Shown: positions 1 to 10,158, numbered from the stretch's first letter. The stretch: 64,000 bases of DNA from Citrobacter sp. Cu233 (GCF_030332225.1 NZ_JAOWIF010000033.1:62001-126000); one strand, 5' to 3'. The notes: a model not told the origin generated them from the sequence alone. Numbers and translations are program-made.

Positions 1-2788
1 AGCGCGCCGGATCTTCACCACCTTCGCCGGAGTTGGAGTTACCGCCGATGCTGTTCATTGCTTCAGCCAGCGCTTCGTGTGCTTCCGGGCTTAATGCGCC
101 GATAGACATGGCTGCGGTATCAAAGCGTTTAAACAGCTCGGTTGCGGGTTCTACCTCGTCAATGCTTACGGCTTCATCACCAGGCGTGATCGCCAGCAGA
201 TCGCGCAGCGTGGCTGCCGGGCGCTCATTCACCAGCTTTGCATATTCCTGATAGTCGCTGTACTCGCCACTCTGTACCGCCTGTTGCAGTGTGCGCACAA
301 CGTCAGGGTTGTAGGCGTGATACTCACCGCCATGAACGTACTTCAGCAACCCGCCCTGGCTAATGGGTTTGCGTGCCAGCCAGGCATGTTTGGAGAGGTT
401 TAGCAGATCCTGCTGGAAGTCAGTAAAACCTGCGCCACTGATGCGGCTAACCACGCCCTGGAAACACAGCGCAACGACATCGTCGTGGAGGCCAACGGCT
501 TCGAACAGCTTGGAGCAGCGGTAAGAGGCGATGGTCGAAATGCCCATTTTGGACATGATTTTGTACAGACCTTTATTGATGCCGTTACGGTAGTTCTGCA
601 TCACGGTCCGGTAATCTTTGGCGATCGCCTGGGTATCGATCAGACGTCCCAGCGTTTCATAGGCGAGATACGGATAAATGGCCGTCGCGCCAAAGCCCAG
701 CAGCACAGCAAAATGGTGGGGATCGCGGGCGCTTGCGGTTTCGACGATGATGTTGGCATCGCAACGCAGGTTTTGTTCTACCAGACGGGTTTGTACCGCC
801 CCGACAGCCATGGGGGCAGGAACCGGTAAGCGGTTCTTCGCGATGTTACGGTCGGAGAGCACCAGCAGTACCGTGCCGTTACGCACCATCTGTTCAGCTT
901 TATCGCACAGGGCTTTGACCGTTTCTTCCAGCGTGGTTTCAGTCACGTCGAAGGTGATATCCAGCCGGTCGGCGCGATAGTGCTCTTCTTTCATGGTGGT
1001 GAGCTGGGTGAAATCGGAGTACAGCAGAATCGGCGATTTGAAGCTCAAGCGGTGTGCCTGGCCTTCTGCCTCGCAAAAGACGTTCATCTCACGACCAATG
1101 CTGGTGGCCAGTGACATGACGTGTGCCTCACGCAACGGATCGATAGGCGGGTTTGTGACCTGTGCGAACTGTTGACGGAAGTAGTCATAAATAATGCGCG
1201 GCTGGCTGGAGAGCACGGCAAACGGGGTGTCATCACCCATTGATCCAACGGCTTCCTGGCCGTTCTCTCCCAGTACCCGAATGACGGAGTCCAGCTCTTC
1301 AGCGCTGTAGTTAAACTGTTTCTGGTAGCTGGCGAGGGTATCATCGTCCAGTTCGCGGCTGCCGACTTGATCGTCTGGCAGATCTTCAAACGGCACCAAA
1401 CGGCGGACGTTCTTCTCCATCCACTCTTTATACGGGTGGCGGCTTTTCAGATCGTCATCAGTTTCGGCGGAATGCAGAATGCGCCCGCTGCGGGTATCAA
1501 TAACCATCAGTTCGCCCGGGCCGACGCGACCTTTCTCGACCACTTCATCCGGCTGATAATCCCAGATCCCAACTTCAGAAGCGCAGGTGATGAGCTTGTC
1601 TTTGGTGATGACATAGCGCGCCGGGCGCAGGCCGTTACGATCAAGGTTACAGGCGGCAAAACGACCGTCTGACATGACAATACCTGCCGGGCCGTCCCAT
1701 GGCTCCATGTGCATGGAGTTAAAATCAAAGAACGCGCGCAGTTCCGGGTCCATGTCCGGGTTGTTCTGCCAGGCTGGCGGTACCAGCAGGCGCATAGCAC
1801 GGATAATGTCCATGCCCCCCGCCAGCAGCAGTTCCAGCATGTTATCCATGGAACTGGAGTCGGAACCGGTTTCGTTGACGAACGGCGCGGCATCGTGCAG
1901 ATCCGGGATCAGCGGCGTCTGGAATTTATAGGTACGCGCACGCGCCCACTGGCGGTTACCGGTGATGGTGTTGATTTCACCGTTGTGTGCCAGGTAGCGG
2001 AACGGTTGTGCCAGCGGCCAGCGCGGCACGGTGTTGGTGGAGAAGCGTTGGTGGAACAGGCAGATGGCCGACTCCAGGCGCAGGTCCGCGAGGTCCAGGT
2101 AAAAGCGCGGCAAATCTGCCGGCATACACAGACCTTTATAGATATTAACCAGATTAGACAAGCTACAGACGTAGAAGTCTTTATCGTCCTGGAGGCGTTT
2201 TTCGATACGACGGCGCGCGATGAACAGGCGGCGCTCCATATCGCGTGGACGCCAGCCAGCAGGGGCGTTGACAAAAATTTGCTCAATACGAGGCAGGGAG
2301 GAAAGGGCGATTTCACCGAGAACACCTTCGTTGGTTGGCACGTCGCGCCAGCCTACGATCGACAGAGTCTCCTGCTGTAATTCTTCTTCAACAATGCGAC
2401 GAGATGCCGCTGCCAGTTCAGGGTCTTTATTTAAAAAGATCATGCCAACGGCGTAGTTTTTAGCTAAACGCCAGCCGCGCTCTTGCGCAACAATGCGGAA
2501 AAAGCGGTCAGGTTTTTGTAACAACAAGCCGCAACCATCGCCGGTTTTGCCATCGGCAAGAATTGCGCCACGGTGCTGCATACGGGCCAGCGCGTGTATG
2601 GCGGTACGCACTACCTTGTGGCTAGGTTCGCCTTCTATGTGGGCGATCAGGCCGAAACCACAGTTATCCTTCTCAAGGGATTTATCGTACAACATATCAG
2701 TGAACCTCCCCAGGCTCTGCGGGACACCTCTCCGATACCGTTTGCGCGCGGGCACACCAAGAGCATGGCGACGGGGTTTGCGTTTCAT
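1..2788 (-). CDS. gltB: Glutamate synthase (NADPH) large subunit, 5' part only
   Basis: GOGAT alpha subunit: with GltD it converts glutamine plus 2-oxoglutarate into two glutamates. About 929 codons are present; the C-terminal third lies beyond the left edge. The translation follows E. coli GltB throughout and stays in one frame from start to edge. The start at 2788 (MKRKPRRH) has a GAGGTGAG ribosome site. A 42-residue propeptide precedes Cys43 (EKDNCGFG), the expected mature N-terminus and nucleophile of the class II glutaminase domain. A second ATG at 2695 (MLYDKS), preceded by GGGAGG, would shorten the propeptide. The propeptide is richer in Arg/Lys than I recall for E. coli (KRYRR). Transcribed away from yhcC. 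Confidence 0.97.
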   Translation of the reverse strand, partial: MKRKPRRHALGVPARKRYRRGVPQSLGRFTDMLYDKSLEKDNCGFGLIAHIEGEPSHKVVRTAIHALARMQHRGAILADGKTGDGCGLLLQKPDRFFRIVAQERGWRLAKNYAVGMIFLNKDPELAAASRRIVEEELQQETLSIVGWRDVPTNEGVLGEIALSSLPRIEQIFVNAPAGWRPRDMERRLFIARRRIEKRLQDDKDFYVCSLSNLVNIYKGLCMPADLPRFYLDLADLRLESAICLFHQRFSTNTVPRWPLAQPFRYLAHNGEINTITGNRQWARARTYKFQTPLIPDLHDAAPFVNETGSDSSSMDNMLELLLAGGMDIIRAMRLLVPPAWQNNPDMDPELRAFFDFNSMHMEPWDGPAGIVMSDGRFAACNLDRNGLRPARYVITKDKLITCASEVGIWDYQPDEVVEKGRVGPGELMVIDTRSGRILHSAETDDDLKSRHPYKEWMEKNVRRLVPFEDLPDDQVGSRELDDDTLASYQKQFNYSAEELDSVIRVLGENGQEAVGSMGDDTPFAVLSSQPRIIYDYFRQQFAQVTNPPIDPLREAHVMSLATSIGREMNVFCEAEGQAHRLSFKSPILLYSDFTQLTTMKEEHYRADRLDITFDVTETTLEETVKALCDKAEQMVRNGTVLLVLSDRNIAKNRLPVPAPMAVGAVQTRLVEQNLRCDANIIVETASARDPHHFAVLLGFGATAIYPYLAYETLGRLIDTQAIAKDYRTVMQNYRNGINKGLYKIMSKMGISTIASYRCSKLFEAVGLHDDVVALCFQGVVSRISGAGFTDFQQDLLNLSKHAWLARKPISQGGLLKYVHGGEYHAYNPDVVRTLQQAVQSGEYSDYQEYAKLVNERPAATLRDLLAITPGDEAVSIDEVEPATELFKRFDTAAMSIGALSPEAHEALAEAMNSIGGNSNSGEGGEDPAR

Positions 2789-3381
2789 ACGCTCACCTCG
2801 CATTCGCCCTCTTTATCCTTTTCGCATAGGTCAAACAAGTTTGAGGACTTGCTTCAGAGGGAATCTCAATTACTGCATAAATATGATGAGCAGACTGCTC
2901 ATCCAGAAAGCTTCCAGCGGATTTCCAAGTTATCGGGAATCCACACACAGGTCAAATGGCAATCTTATTTATGCAAAAATGTGCTATAGGGCGATTAACT
3001 TTATGAATATATTGAAAATAAAGGTGTTTTTACATTGATTTAACCAGAGTGTGAACGCTGGTGAAGTGTGATCTGTCTCACTGTCAGGAAGGCCGGTTAT
3101 CTCCCGTCCTCCCTTTGTTTATCTCAATGTTTGGTATTTTATGCTGGGTTGTAGACTTTTGGCGTCTTAAAGATACTGTTTTTACATGAGGGCCATCAGA
3201 AGATAAAAAAAATAGCGAGATATAAGGAAAAGTAATTACTTTTTGATTGAATGAAATTTCGATTATTTTGAATGGTTATTCAATAAATAAAGGCTCGCCA
3301 GGGCGATTGATCCAGGTCATCGCCGACTGAGGCTAAAAATGGCAGGCTTTGGCCTCTTTTCAAGGCGCGGTCTATCAGATT
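2789..3381. other. gltB-yhcC divergent regulatory region
   Basis: This 593-bp gap has no credible gene. It is AT-rich, especially 2980-3300, and must hold the divergent promoters of gltB (minus) and yhcC (plus). In E. coli the gltBD promoter region is known to bind Lrp, IHF, CRP and ArgR. A strong candidate ArgR site is annotated separately at 3246-3284. I could not place -10/-35 boxes with confidence. Confidence 0.7.
3246..3284. promoter_or_regulatory. Tandem ARG boxes (ArgR site) upstream of gltB and yhcC
   Basis: The box at 3267-3284 has a perfect TGAAT-GGTT-ATTCA palindrome, matching the ArgR consensus half-sites. A weaker box at 3246-3263 has TGAAT in one arm and TTTCG in the other. They are separated by 3 bp, the standard spacing of paired 18-bp ARG boxes. 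ArgR control of gltBDF has been reported in E. coli, which supports the call. The site is about 460-540 bp from the gltB start and about 100 bp from yhcC, so either gene could be the target. Confidence 0.6.
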
Positions 3382-4311
3382 ATGCAGTTACAGAAATTAG
3401 TCAATATGTTTGGTGGGGATCTTTCTCGCCGTTATGGGCAAAAGGTTCATAAACTCACGCTGCATGGGGGTTTTAGCTGCCCAAATCGCGATGGCACCAT
3501 CGGACGTGGCGGATGTACCTTCTGTAATGTTGCTTCCTTTGCTGATGAGGCGCAACAGCATCATTCCATTGCCGAGCAGCTCGAACATCAGGCGCAGCTG
3601 GTGAATCGCGCCAAACGCTATCTGGCCTATTTTCAGGCCTACACCAGCACTTTTGCCGAAGTACAGGTGCTGCGTTCGATGTACCAGCAGGCGGTCAGTC
3701 AGGCCAATATCGTTGGGCTGTGCGTCGGCACGCGCCCCGATTGCGTGCCGGAGGCGGTGCTCGATCTACTTTGCGAATATAAGGATCAGGGATACGAGGT
3801 GTGGCTGGAGCTGGGGCTACAAACTGCACATGATAAAACGCTGCACCGCATCAATCGCGGACATGATTTTGCCTGCTATCAGCGCACCACCCAGTTGGCG
3901 CGTGAACGCGGGTTAAAAGTGTGCTCGCACCTGATCGTTGGCTTACCGGGAGAAGGGCAGACGGAGTGTCTGCAAACGCTGGAGCGCGTGGTGGATACTG
4001 GCGTTGACGGTATTAAGCTGCATCCGCTGCATATCGTGAAGGGCAGTACGATGGCGAAAGCCTGGGAGGCAGGGCGTCTGAGCGGCATTGACCTTGCTGA
4101 TTACACGGTAACAGCAGGCGAGATGATTCGCCATACACCGCCGGAAGTCATCTACCATCGGATTTCTGCCAGCGCCCGTCGCCCGACGTTACTGGCGCCG
4201 CTATGGTGTGAAAATCGCTGGACCGGGATGGTCGAACTGGACAGGTATCTCAATGAACATGGCGTCCAGGGATCCGCTCTGGGGACCCCCTGGAGCCTGC
4301 CAGACGCGTAG
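3382..4311 (+). CDS. yhcC: YhcC, radical SAM protein of unknown substrate
   Basis: Radical SAM family protein (TIGR01212 type), 309 aa, nearly identical to E. coli YhcC. Cluster cysteines are C33, C45 and C48 (FSCPNRDG...GGCTFCN), so the first spacing is longer than the classical CxxxCxxC. Elp3-like features follow, including GTRPDCV and LIVGLPGEG. The substrate is not established. An in-frame TTG at 3349 would add 11 residues, but the family starts at MQLQKL (3382). The Shine-Dalgarno sequence is weak. arcB follows in the same direction after 94 bp. Confidence 0.93.
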   Translation: MQLQKLVNMFGGDLSRRYGQKVHKLTLHGGFSCPNRDGTIGRGGCTFCNVASFADEAQQHHSIAEQLEHQAQLVNRAKRYLAYFQAYTSTFAEVQVLRSMYQQAVSQANIVGLCVGTRPDCVPEAVLDLLCEYKDQGYEVWLELGLQTAHDKTLHRINRGHDFACYQRTTQLARERGLKVCSHLIVGLPGEGQTECLQTLERVVDTGVDGIKLHPLHIVKGSTMAKAWEAGRLSGIDLADYTVTAGEMIRHTPPEVIYHRISASARRPTLLAPLWCENRWTGMVELDRYLNEHGVQGSALGTPWSLPDA

Positions 4312-4405
4312 CGCGATGAGGGAAACTACGCATTTCTTGCACAATCTTAAACGTCACGCTGAGAATTGAGTATTATTGTGCCAAGTTGTCGTGAAGGAAC
4401 CCTCT

Positions 4406-6742
4406 ATGAAGCAAATTCGTATGCTGGCGCAATACTATGTCGACCTGATGATGAAGTTAGGTCTGGTGCGCTTTTCGCTGCTGTTGGCGCTGGCTTTGGT
4501 TGTGTTGGCAATTGTGGTGCAGATGGCTGTCACTATGGTGCTGCATGGCCAGGTAGAAAGCATTGATGTCATCCGTTCTATCTTTTTTGGCCTGTTAATT
4601 ACCCCCTGGGCTGTCTACTTCCTGTCTGTGGTGGTTGAACAACTGGAGGAGTCCCGGCAACGCCTTTCACGACTGGTACAGAAGCTGGAAGAGATGCGCG
4701 AGCGCGACCTCAAGCTCAACGTGCAGTTGAAGGATAATATCGCCCAACTCAATCAGGAGATTGTCGAACGTGAAAAGGCGGAAGCTGAGCGGCAGGAGAC
4801 GTTTGAACAACTGAAGGTCGAAATCAAAGAGCGTGAAGAAGCGCAGATCCAGCTTGAGCAGCAATCTTCATTTTTACGTTCTTTCCTTGATGCTTCACCG
4901 GACCTGGTTTTTTATCGCAATGAAGATAAAGAGTTTTCCGGCTGTAACCGTGCTATGGAGCTGCTGACAGGTAAGAGCGAAAAGCAACTGGTGAATCTAA
5001 AGCCGGCTGATGTGTATTCGCCAGAGGCGGCTGAAAAAGTTATTGAAACCGACGAGAAGGTATTCCGCCATAACGTTTCGCTGACCTATGAGCAATGGCT
5101 CGACTATCCGGACGGGCGCAAAGCCTGCTTTGAGATCCGTAAAGTGCCTTACTACGACCGCGTAGGGAAACGACACGGTCTGATGGGCTTTGGTCGTGAT
5201 ATTACCGAGCGTAAGCGCTATCAGGACGCCCTTGAGCGCGCCAGCCGTGACAAGACCACCTTTATCTCTACGATCAGCCACGAGCTGCGTACGCCGCTTA
5301 ATGGTATCGTCGGTTTAAGTCGGATCCTGTTAGATACAGATTTAACCGCTGAGCAGGAAAAATATCTCAAAACTATCCATGTTTCCGCCGTGACGCTGGG
5401 GAACATTTTCAACGATATTATCGATATGGATAAGATGGAGCGGCGCAAAGTCCAGCTCGATAACCAGCCAATCGATTTCACCAGCTTTATGGCGGATCTG
5501 GAAAACCTCTCCGGCTTGCAGGCGCAACAAAAAGGGCTGCGCTTTGTGCTTGAGCCGACGCTACCGCTGCCTCATAAGGTCATTACAGACGGAACGCGTC
5601 TGCGTCAAATTCTGTGGAATCTGATCAGTAATGCCGTGAAATTCACCCAGCAAGGGCAGGTGACGGTGCGGGCTCGCTATGACGAGGGAGACATACTGCA
5701 TTTTGAGGTGGAGGATTCCGGGATCGGTATTCCACAGGATGAGCAGGATAAAATCTTCGCCATGTACTATCAGGTGAAGGACAGCCATGGTGGTAAACCC
5801 GCAACGGGAACCGGGATTGGTCTCGCGGTATCTCGCCGTCTGGCGAAAAATATGGGCGGTGATATTACGGTTTCCAGCCAGGCCGGAAAAGGCTCCATCT
5901 TTACGCTAACCGTGCATGCTCCTGCTGTGGCAGAAGAGATTGAAGATGCTTTTGAAGACGATGAAATGCCGTTACCAGCCCTGAATGTGCTGCTGGTGGA
6001 AGACATTGAACTGAACGTCATTGTCGCGCGTTCGGTGCTGGAAAAACTGGGTAATAGCGTGGATGTCGCGATGACCGGGCAAGCCGCGCTGGATATGTTC
6101 AAACCGGGTGAATATGACCTGGTGCTGCTGGATATTCAGCTACCGGATATGACAGGGCTCGATATCTCCCGCGAGCTGACCCAAAAATATGCGCGCGAGG
6201 ACCTGCCGCCGCTGGTGGCTCTCACCGCCAACGTACTGAAAGATAAAAAAGAATATCTGGATGCGGGAATGGACGACGTGCTGAGTAAGCCGCTGTCAGT
6301 TCCGGCGTTAACCGCCATGATCAAAAAATACTGGGATACCCGAAACGAAGAGGAGAGCACTGTGACGTCTGAAGAAAGCAGTAAATCGCAAGCGCTGTTA
6401 GATATTCCTATGTTGGAACAATACCTCGAACTGGTCGGGCCGAAGTTGATCACCGACGGTCTGGCGGTGTTTGAGAAAATGATGCCGGGATATTTGAGCG
6501 TGCTGGAGTCTAATCTGACTGCCCGTGATAAAAAAGGCGTGGTTGAGGAAGGCCATAAAATTAAAGGTGCAGCCGGATCTGTCGGTCTGCGCCACCTGCA
6601 ACAGTTGGGTCAGCAAATTCAATCACCCGACCTTCCTGCCTGGGAAGATAACGTAGCTGAATGGATTGAAGAGATGAAGCAGGAGTGGCAGCACGACGTA
6701 GCGGTCTTAAGAGCCTGGGTTGCAAGCGTGGAAAAAAAATGA
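4406..6742 (+). CDS. arcB: Aerobic respiration control hybrid sensor kinase ArcB
   Basis: Inner-membrane tripartite sensor kinase (778 aa, the same length as E. coli). It senses quinone redox state and phosphorylates ArcA. Two N-terminal TM helices (about 25-77) are followed by a coiled linker (about 80-150), a PAS domain (about 155-275), a histidine kinase domain with SHELRTPLNG (H292), an N/G-box ATPase, a receiver domain with LLDIQLP (D576), and a C-terminal Hpt domain with EGHKIKGAAGS (H717). The start at 4406 follows GAAGGA. An upstream in-frame ATG at 4376 adds 10 residues not seen in the family. ArcA is not in the window. Confidence 0.98.
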   Translation: MKQIRMLAQYYVDLMMKLGLVRFSLLLALALVVLAIVVQMAVTMVLHGQVESIDVIRSIFFGLLITPWAVYFLSVVVEQLEESRQRLSRLVQKLEEMRERDLKLNVQLKDNIAQLNQEIVEREKAEAERQETFEQLKVEIKEREEAQIQLEQQSSFLRSFLDASPDLVFYRNEDKEFSGCNRAMELLTGKSEKQLVNLKPADVYSPEAAEKVIETDEKVFRHNVSLTYEQWLDYPDGRKACFEIRKVPYYDRVGKRHGLMGFGRDITERKRYQDALERASRDKTTFISTISHELRTPLNGIVGLSRILLDTDLTAEQEKYLKTIHVSAVTLGNIFNDIIDMDKMERRKVQLDNQPIDFTSFMADLENLSGLQAQQKGLRFVLEPTLPLPHKVITDGTRLRQILWNLISNAVKFTQQGQVTVRARYDEGDILHFEVEDSGIGIPQDEQDKIFAMYYQVKDSHGGKPATGTGIGLAVSRRLAKNMGGDITVSSQAGKGSIFTLTVHAPAVAEEIEDAFEDDEMPLPALNVLLVEDIELNVIVARSVLEKLGNSVDVAMTGQAALDMFKPGEYDLVLLDIQLPDMTGLDISRELTQKYAREDLPPLVALTANVLKDKKEYLDAGMDDVLSKPLSVPALTAMIKKYWDTRNEEESTVTSEESSKSQALLDIPMLEQYLELVGPKLITDGLAVFEKMMPGYLSVLESNLTARDKKGVVEEGHKIKGAAGSVGLRHLQQLGQQIQSPDLPAWEDNVAEWIEEMKQEWQHDVAVLRAWVASVEKK

Positions 6743-6760
6743 CCCCGGCTTGACCGGGGT
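6742..6760 (+). terminator. Hairpin after arcB
   Basis: ACCCCGG-CTTGA-CCGGGGT forms a 7-bp stem that overlaps the arcB stop codon. No T-run follows, so this is a stabilising or weak terminator hairpin rather than a classical intrinsic terminator. Confidence 0.45.
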
Positions 6761-6971
6761 GCGCGAATACTGCGCCAACACCAGGGAAATCGTGGCTGCG
6801 CCGTAAATTATTATCATTGTTTACAAGGGCGCAGCCCTAATTTTCAGGCCGCACGCAGTTAAGATAGCAAATCTTAAATAATTTGTTACATGAATCAGTT
6901 AAATGTGTGAAGCGTGGCATTCTAATCAGAATTATTAATATGCTTCAGTCAGTTGCGAAAGGAGTATCACG

Positions 6972-7625
6972 ATGAAAAAAGTTGGCGTAGTGCTCAGCGG
7001 ATGTGGCGTGTATGACGGTGCAGAAATTCACGAAGCCGTACTCACGCTGCTGGCTATTGCCCGCAATGGCGCTCAGGCTATCTGCTTTGCGCCAGATAAA
7101 CAGCAGGCGGATGTGATTAATCATCTGACGGGCGAGCCGATGCCGGAAACCCGCAATGTCCTGATTGAAGCTGCGCGTATTGCGCGTGGTGATATTCGCC
7201 CCCTGGCCCAGGCGGCTGCAACGGAGCTGGATGCGCTAATCGTGCCTGGCGGGTTTGGCGCAGCAAAAAATCTGAGCAATTTTGCCAGCCAGGGCACTGA
7301 ATGTCGGGTTGATAGCGACTTAGCCGCACTGGCGAAGGCGCTGCATCAGGCCGGTAAACCCCTGGGATTCATGTGTATTGCTCCTGCTATGTTACCTAAG
7401 ATTTTTGACTTCCCGCTGCGTCTGACAATTGGCACTGACATCGATACAGCGGAAGTGCTGGAGGAGATGGGCGCTGAACATGTGCCTTGCCCGGTCGATG
7501 ACATTGTGGTTGATGAAGATAATAAAGTTGTCACCACGCCTGCTTACATGCTGGCGCAGGATATCGCCCAGGCGGCGAGTGGGATCGACAAACTGGTCTC
7601 GCGTGTGCTGGTGCTGGCTGAATGA
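6972..7625 (+). CDS. elbB: ElbB/YhbL, DJ-1/PfpI-family glyoxalase-like protein
   Basis: Class I glutamine-amidotransferase-like fold of the DJ-1/PfpI superfamily, 217 aa as in E. coli. A glycine-rich [10 protein letters not shown] motif is followed by the conserved nucleophile-elbow cysteine in [10 protein letters not shown] (about residue 135). E. coli ElbB has been linked to isoprenoid synthesis and to weak glyoxalase activity; the physiological role is unclear. The start follows AAGGAG. Its stop overlaps the mtgA start by 4 bp (ATGA), so the two are probably translationally coupled. Confidence 0.95.
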   Translation: MKKVGVVLSGCGVYDGAEIHEAVLTLLAIARNGAQAICFAPDKQQADVINHLTGEPMPETRNVLIEAARIARGDIRPLAQAAATELDALIVPGGFGAAKNLSNFASQGTECRVDSDLAALAKALHQAGKPLGFMCIAPAMLPKIFDFPLRLTIGTDIDTAEVLEEMGAEHVPCPVDDIVVDEDNKVVTTPAYMLAQDIAQAASGIDKLVSRVLVLAE

Positions 7626-8341
7626 GAAAAGAGGCTACCGCCTTTCTGCGACGTCTATTTCTGCGGGCAATTATTGTCCTCGCCGTGTTTTGGGGCGGGG
7701 GGATAGCACTCTTCAGCGTGATGCCCGTTCCTTTCTCGGCGGTCATGATTGAGCGGCAGCTTGGTGCCTGGATACAGGGTAATTTCGGTTATGTGGCGCA
7801 TTCTGACTGGGTCAGTATGGATGAGATATCACCGTGGATGGGACTGGCTGTCATTGCTGCTGAGGACCAGAAATTTCCCGACCACTGGGGATTTGATGTC
7901 TCTGCGATAGAGAAAGCGTTGGCGCATAACGAACGTAATGAAAACCGTATTCGGGGTGCCTCGACGTTATCGCAACAAACGGCAAAAAACCTCTTTTTGT
8001 GGGATGGGCGTAGCTGGGTGCGCAAAGGGCTTGAGGCCGAGTTAACGCTGGGGATAGAAACAGTCTGGAGTAAGAAACGAATCCTGACGGTTTATTTGAA
8101 TATTGCGGAGTTTGGCGATGGGGTATTCGGTGTAGAGGCTGCATCACAGCGCTATTTCCATAAACCCGCCAGCCGTCTTAGCCCGTCTGAAGCGGCATTG
8201 CTGGCGGCGGTTCTGCCCAATCCGTTACGTTTTATGGCGAGTGCGCCTTCCGGCTATGTGCGCAGTCGTCAGGCGTGGATCATGCGCCAAATGCGCCAGT
8301 TGGGCGGTGAGTCGTTTATGCGTGAAAATAAGCTGTATTAA
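7622..8341 (+). CDS. mtgA: Monofunctional peptidoglycan glycosyltransferase
   Basis: GT51 transglycosylase that polymerises lipid II into glycan strands without a transpeptidase domain (239 aa; E. coli about 242). One N-terminal TM helix (about 12-36) is followed by the catalytic [12 protein letters not shown] motif, then [14 protein letters not shown] and [17 protein letters not shown], the GT51 signature blocks. It overlaps elbB by 4 bp. A REP pair lies just downstream. Confidence 0.96.
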   Translation: MRKEATAFLRRLFLRAIIVLAVFWGGGIALFSVMPVPFSAVMIERQLGAWIQGNFGYVAHSDWVSMDEISPWMGLAVIAAEDQKFPDHWGFDVSAIEKALAHNERNENRIRGASTLSQQTAKNLFLWDGRSWVRKGLEAELTLGIETVWSKKRILTVYLNIAEFGDGVFGVEAASQRYFHKPASRLSPSEAALLAAVLPNPLRFMASAPSGYVRSRQAWIMRQMRQLGGESFMRENKLY

Positions 8342-8351
8342 CGGGGTTATT

Positions 8352-8437
8352 GCCGGATGGCGGCGTAAACGCCTTATCCGGCCTACGGATGCCTGCAGCG
8401 GTTGATTTGTAGGCCCGATAAGCGCAGCGCATCAGGC
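8352..8437. repeat. REP pair (BIME) between mtgA and npr
   Basis: A Y-type REP (8352-8386: GCCGGATGGCGGCG...TTATCCGGCCTAC) is followed by an inverted unit (8409-8437: TGTAGGCCCGATAAGCG...ATCAGGC). Such BIMEs are usual between convergent enterobacterial operons. Here the mtgA and npr ends converge, and this may double as an mRNA end structure. Confidence 0.85.
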
Positions 8438-8443
8438 ACTCAA

Positions 8444-8716
8444 CTAATCCTCATCAAATCCCGAATTAAACAGCGCAATCACGGCTGCCAGGGCCTCAAC
8501 TTCTTGCGGACCCGTGGCTTCGACTTCTATCTGGCGTCCTTTGGCGGAATCCAGCATCAACAGAGCGATAACGCTGTTTGCCTCGGCTTCCGTTCCTTCA
8601 TCATTACGCAGCAGAACTTCTGCTTCAAAACCCTGCATTAGCTCAAACAGTTTCATTGCCGGCCGGGCATGCATGCCCAGCTTATTCGTGATTTCAACAG
8701 TTTGCTTCACGGTCAT
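8444..8716 (-). CDS. npr: Nitrogen-PTS phosphocarrier protein NPr
   Basis: HPr-like carrier (90 aa; also called PtsO) of the nitrogen phosphotransferase system. It passes phosphate from EI-Ntr (PtsP) to EIIA-Ntr (PtsN). The phosphorylated histidine is H16 in [13 protein letters not shown] Ser46-type regulatory motif of HPr is not evident. It overlaps the rapZ stop by 4 bp (ATGA) and is last in the rpoN-hpf-ptsN-rapZ-npr cluster. Confidence 0.97.
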   Translation of the reverse strand: MTVKQTVEITNKLGMHARPAMKLFELMQGFEAEVLLRNDEGTEAEANSVIALLMLDSAKGRQIEVEATGPQEVEALAAVIALFNSGFDED

Positions 8717-9567
8717 GATTTGCGTTTTTCCAGCGTACGATGGCGTGATTGCACGTTTTTACCGCGTGAGCGGAAGTAGTCTGCCAGTTGCTCTGCAATA
8801 TACACCGAACGGTGTTTCCCGCCGGTACAGCCGATGGCTACAGTGAGGTAGCTGCGGTTGTTTGTCTCCAGCATGGGTAACCATAGCTCAAGGTAGCTGC
8901 GAGTCTGGTAGATAAAATTGTGTACTTCTGTGTGTCTGTCCAGAAAGGCTGCGACGGGCCTGTCCAGACCGGTCATCGGACGTAGCTTCGGATCCCAGTG
9001 CGGGTTAGGCAGGAAGCGGACATCAAAGACGTAATCCGCATCGATAGGGATTCCGTGTTTAAAGCCAAAGGATTCAAATACCATCGTCAGTTCACGTTCA
9101 CGTTTGCCCAGCAGTCGGGTACGTAACATTTCCGCCAGCTCGTGCACAGACATTTCAGAGGTGTCTACGATCAGGTCAGCGCGCGAACGCAACGGCTCCA
9201 GTAAATCGCTTTCTTTATCGATAGCGCTTTCCAGAGATAAATTCTTGCTGGACAGTGGGTGTAAACGGCGTGTATCGCTGTAGCGGCGAATCAGCGTGTT
9301 ACGGTCGGCATCAAGGAACAGCAGTTGCGGTGAGAAGCCTTCAGGCAGGTTACTCATTGCCTGCTCAAAAATCTCCGGGGACTCGGGCATATTGCGCACA
9401 TCAATGCTGACCGCCGCAGATATCTGGCGATCGGCGAGGGTTCGAGCCAGTTCGGGCAACAACACGACGGGAAGGTTATCCACGCAGTAAAAACCCATAT
9501 CTTCCAGAGCGCGCAGGGCGACAGACTTACCTGACCCTGAACGACCGCTGACGATCATCAGTACCAT
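8713..9567 (-). CDS. rapZ: RNase adapter protein RapZ
   Basis: 284 aa, as in E. coli (formerly YhbJ). RapZ binds the sRNA GlmZ and presents it to RNase E, thereby adjusting glmS expression to glucosamine-6-phosphate. The N-terminal P-loop GRSGSGKS (about 8-15) is followed by the RapZ-specific C-terminal domain with GCTGGKHRS and a basic RNA-binding tail ([19 protein letters not shown]). glmM, a later step of the same amino-sugar pathway, lies elsewhere in this window. Overlaps npr by 4 bp. Confidence 0.97.
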   Translation of the reverse strand: MVLMIVSGRSGSGKSVALRALEDMGFYCVDNLPVVLLPELARTLADRQISAAVSIDVRNMPESPEIFEQAMSNLPEGFSPQLLFLDADRNTLIRRYSDTRRLHPLSSKNLSLESAIDKESDLLEPLRSRADLIVDTSEMSVHELAEMLRTRLLGKRERELTMVFESFGFKHGIPIDADYVFDVRFLPNPHWDPKLRPMTGLDRPVAAFLDRHTEVHNFIYQTRSYLELWLPMLETNNRSYLTVAIGCTGGKHRSVYIAEQLADYFRSRGKNVQSRHRTLEKRKS

Positions 9568-9612
9568 GTACTGTTTCTCCTCACAACGACAGAAAAAGAT
9601 GCCATTGGGTTG

Positions 9613-10104
9613 TTATGCTTCATCCTGTCCACCTTCAGTGTCAGTGATGATTTGATACAACTCCTGGTCACTCTGCGCGGCGCGCAGGCGACGACAGATG
9701 GTTTTATCTGCCAGACGTTTTGCGACCAGTGACAACGTATGCAAATGTGTTTTGGTTTGGTCCGCCGGGACCAGCAGGGCGAAAAGCAGATCGACTGGCT
9801 GATTATCAATGGCATCGAACGCGATTGGCGTTTCAAGTTGAACAAATACACCAACCGCACGCAGGGTGTCTTCTTCCAGCTTTCCATGCGGAATGGCAAT
9901 ACCATTGCCAATACCGGTGCTGCCCATTTTTTCACGCGTCAGAATGGCTTCAAATACCACCTGAGGAGGCAAACTAAGTTGTTTTGCCGCCAGTTCACTG
10001 ATGATTTCCAGTGCGCGTTTCTTGCTTTGGCAGTGAACGGCCGCGCGTGTACATTCCTGGTTAAGAACATTGCTCAGTTGTAGAGTCGTATCGTTATTTG
10101 TCAT
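9613..10104 (-). CDS. ptsN: PTS IIA-like nitrogen regulatory protein PtsN
   Basis: EIIA-Ntr, 163 aa. It is the terminal phosphoacceptor of the nitrogen PTS and a regulator of potassium transport and other targets. The phosphorylation site is H73 in GNGIAIPHGKLEED. It has the single-domain EIIA mannitol/fructose-type fold and no EIIB/C partner. It sits between hpf (82 bp upstream) and rapZ (45 bp downstream), the conserved rpoN-linked arrangement. Confidence 0.97.
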   Translation of the reverse strand: MTNNDTTLQLSNVLNQECTRAAVHCQSKKRALEIISELAAKQLSLPPQVVFEAILTREKMGSTGIGNGIAIPHGKLEEDTLRAVGVFVQLETPIAFDAIDNQPVDLLFALLVPADQTKTHLHTLSLVAKRLADKTICRRLRAAQSDQELYQIITDTEGGQDEA

Positions 10105-10133
10105 AATTTCACCTAAGCGCTAACTGTACAAAT

Positions 10134-10158
10134 GGCCCGTTGTGTTTCACAACAGGCC
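10134..10158 (-). terminator. Hairpin in the hpf-ptsN gap
   Basis: GTTGTG-TTT-CACAAC with flanking GGCC arms forms a strong hairpin between hpf and ptsN. There is no T-run on the minus strand, so attenuation or mRNA processing is more likely than full termination. Confidence 0.35.

Noticed and set aside
1-2700. Several plus-strand frames in the first 2.7 kb
   Set aside because: All lie antisense to gltB, which is open in one frame from 2788 to the window edge.
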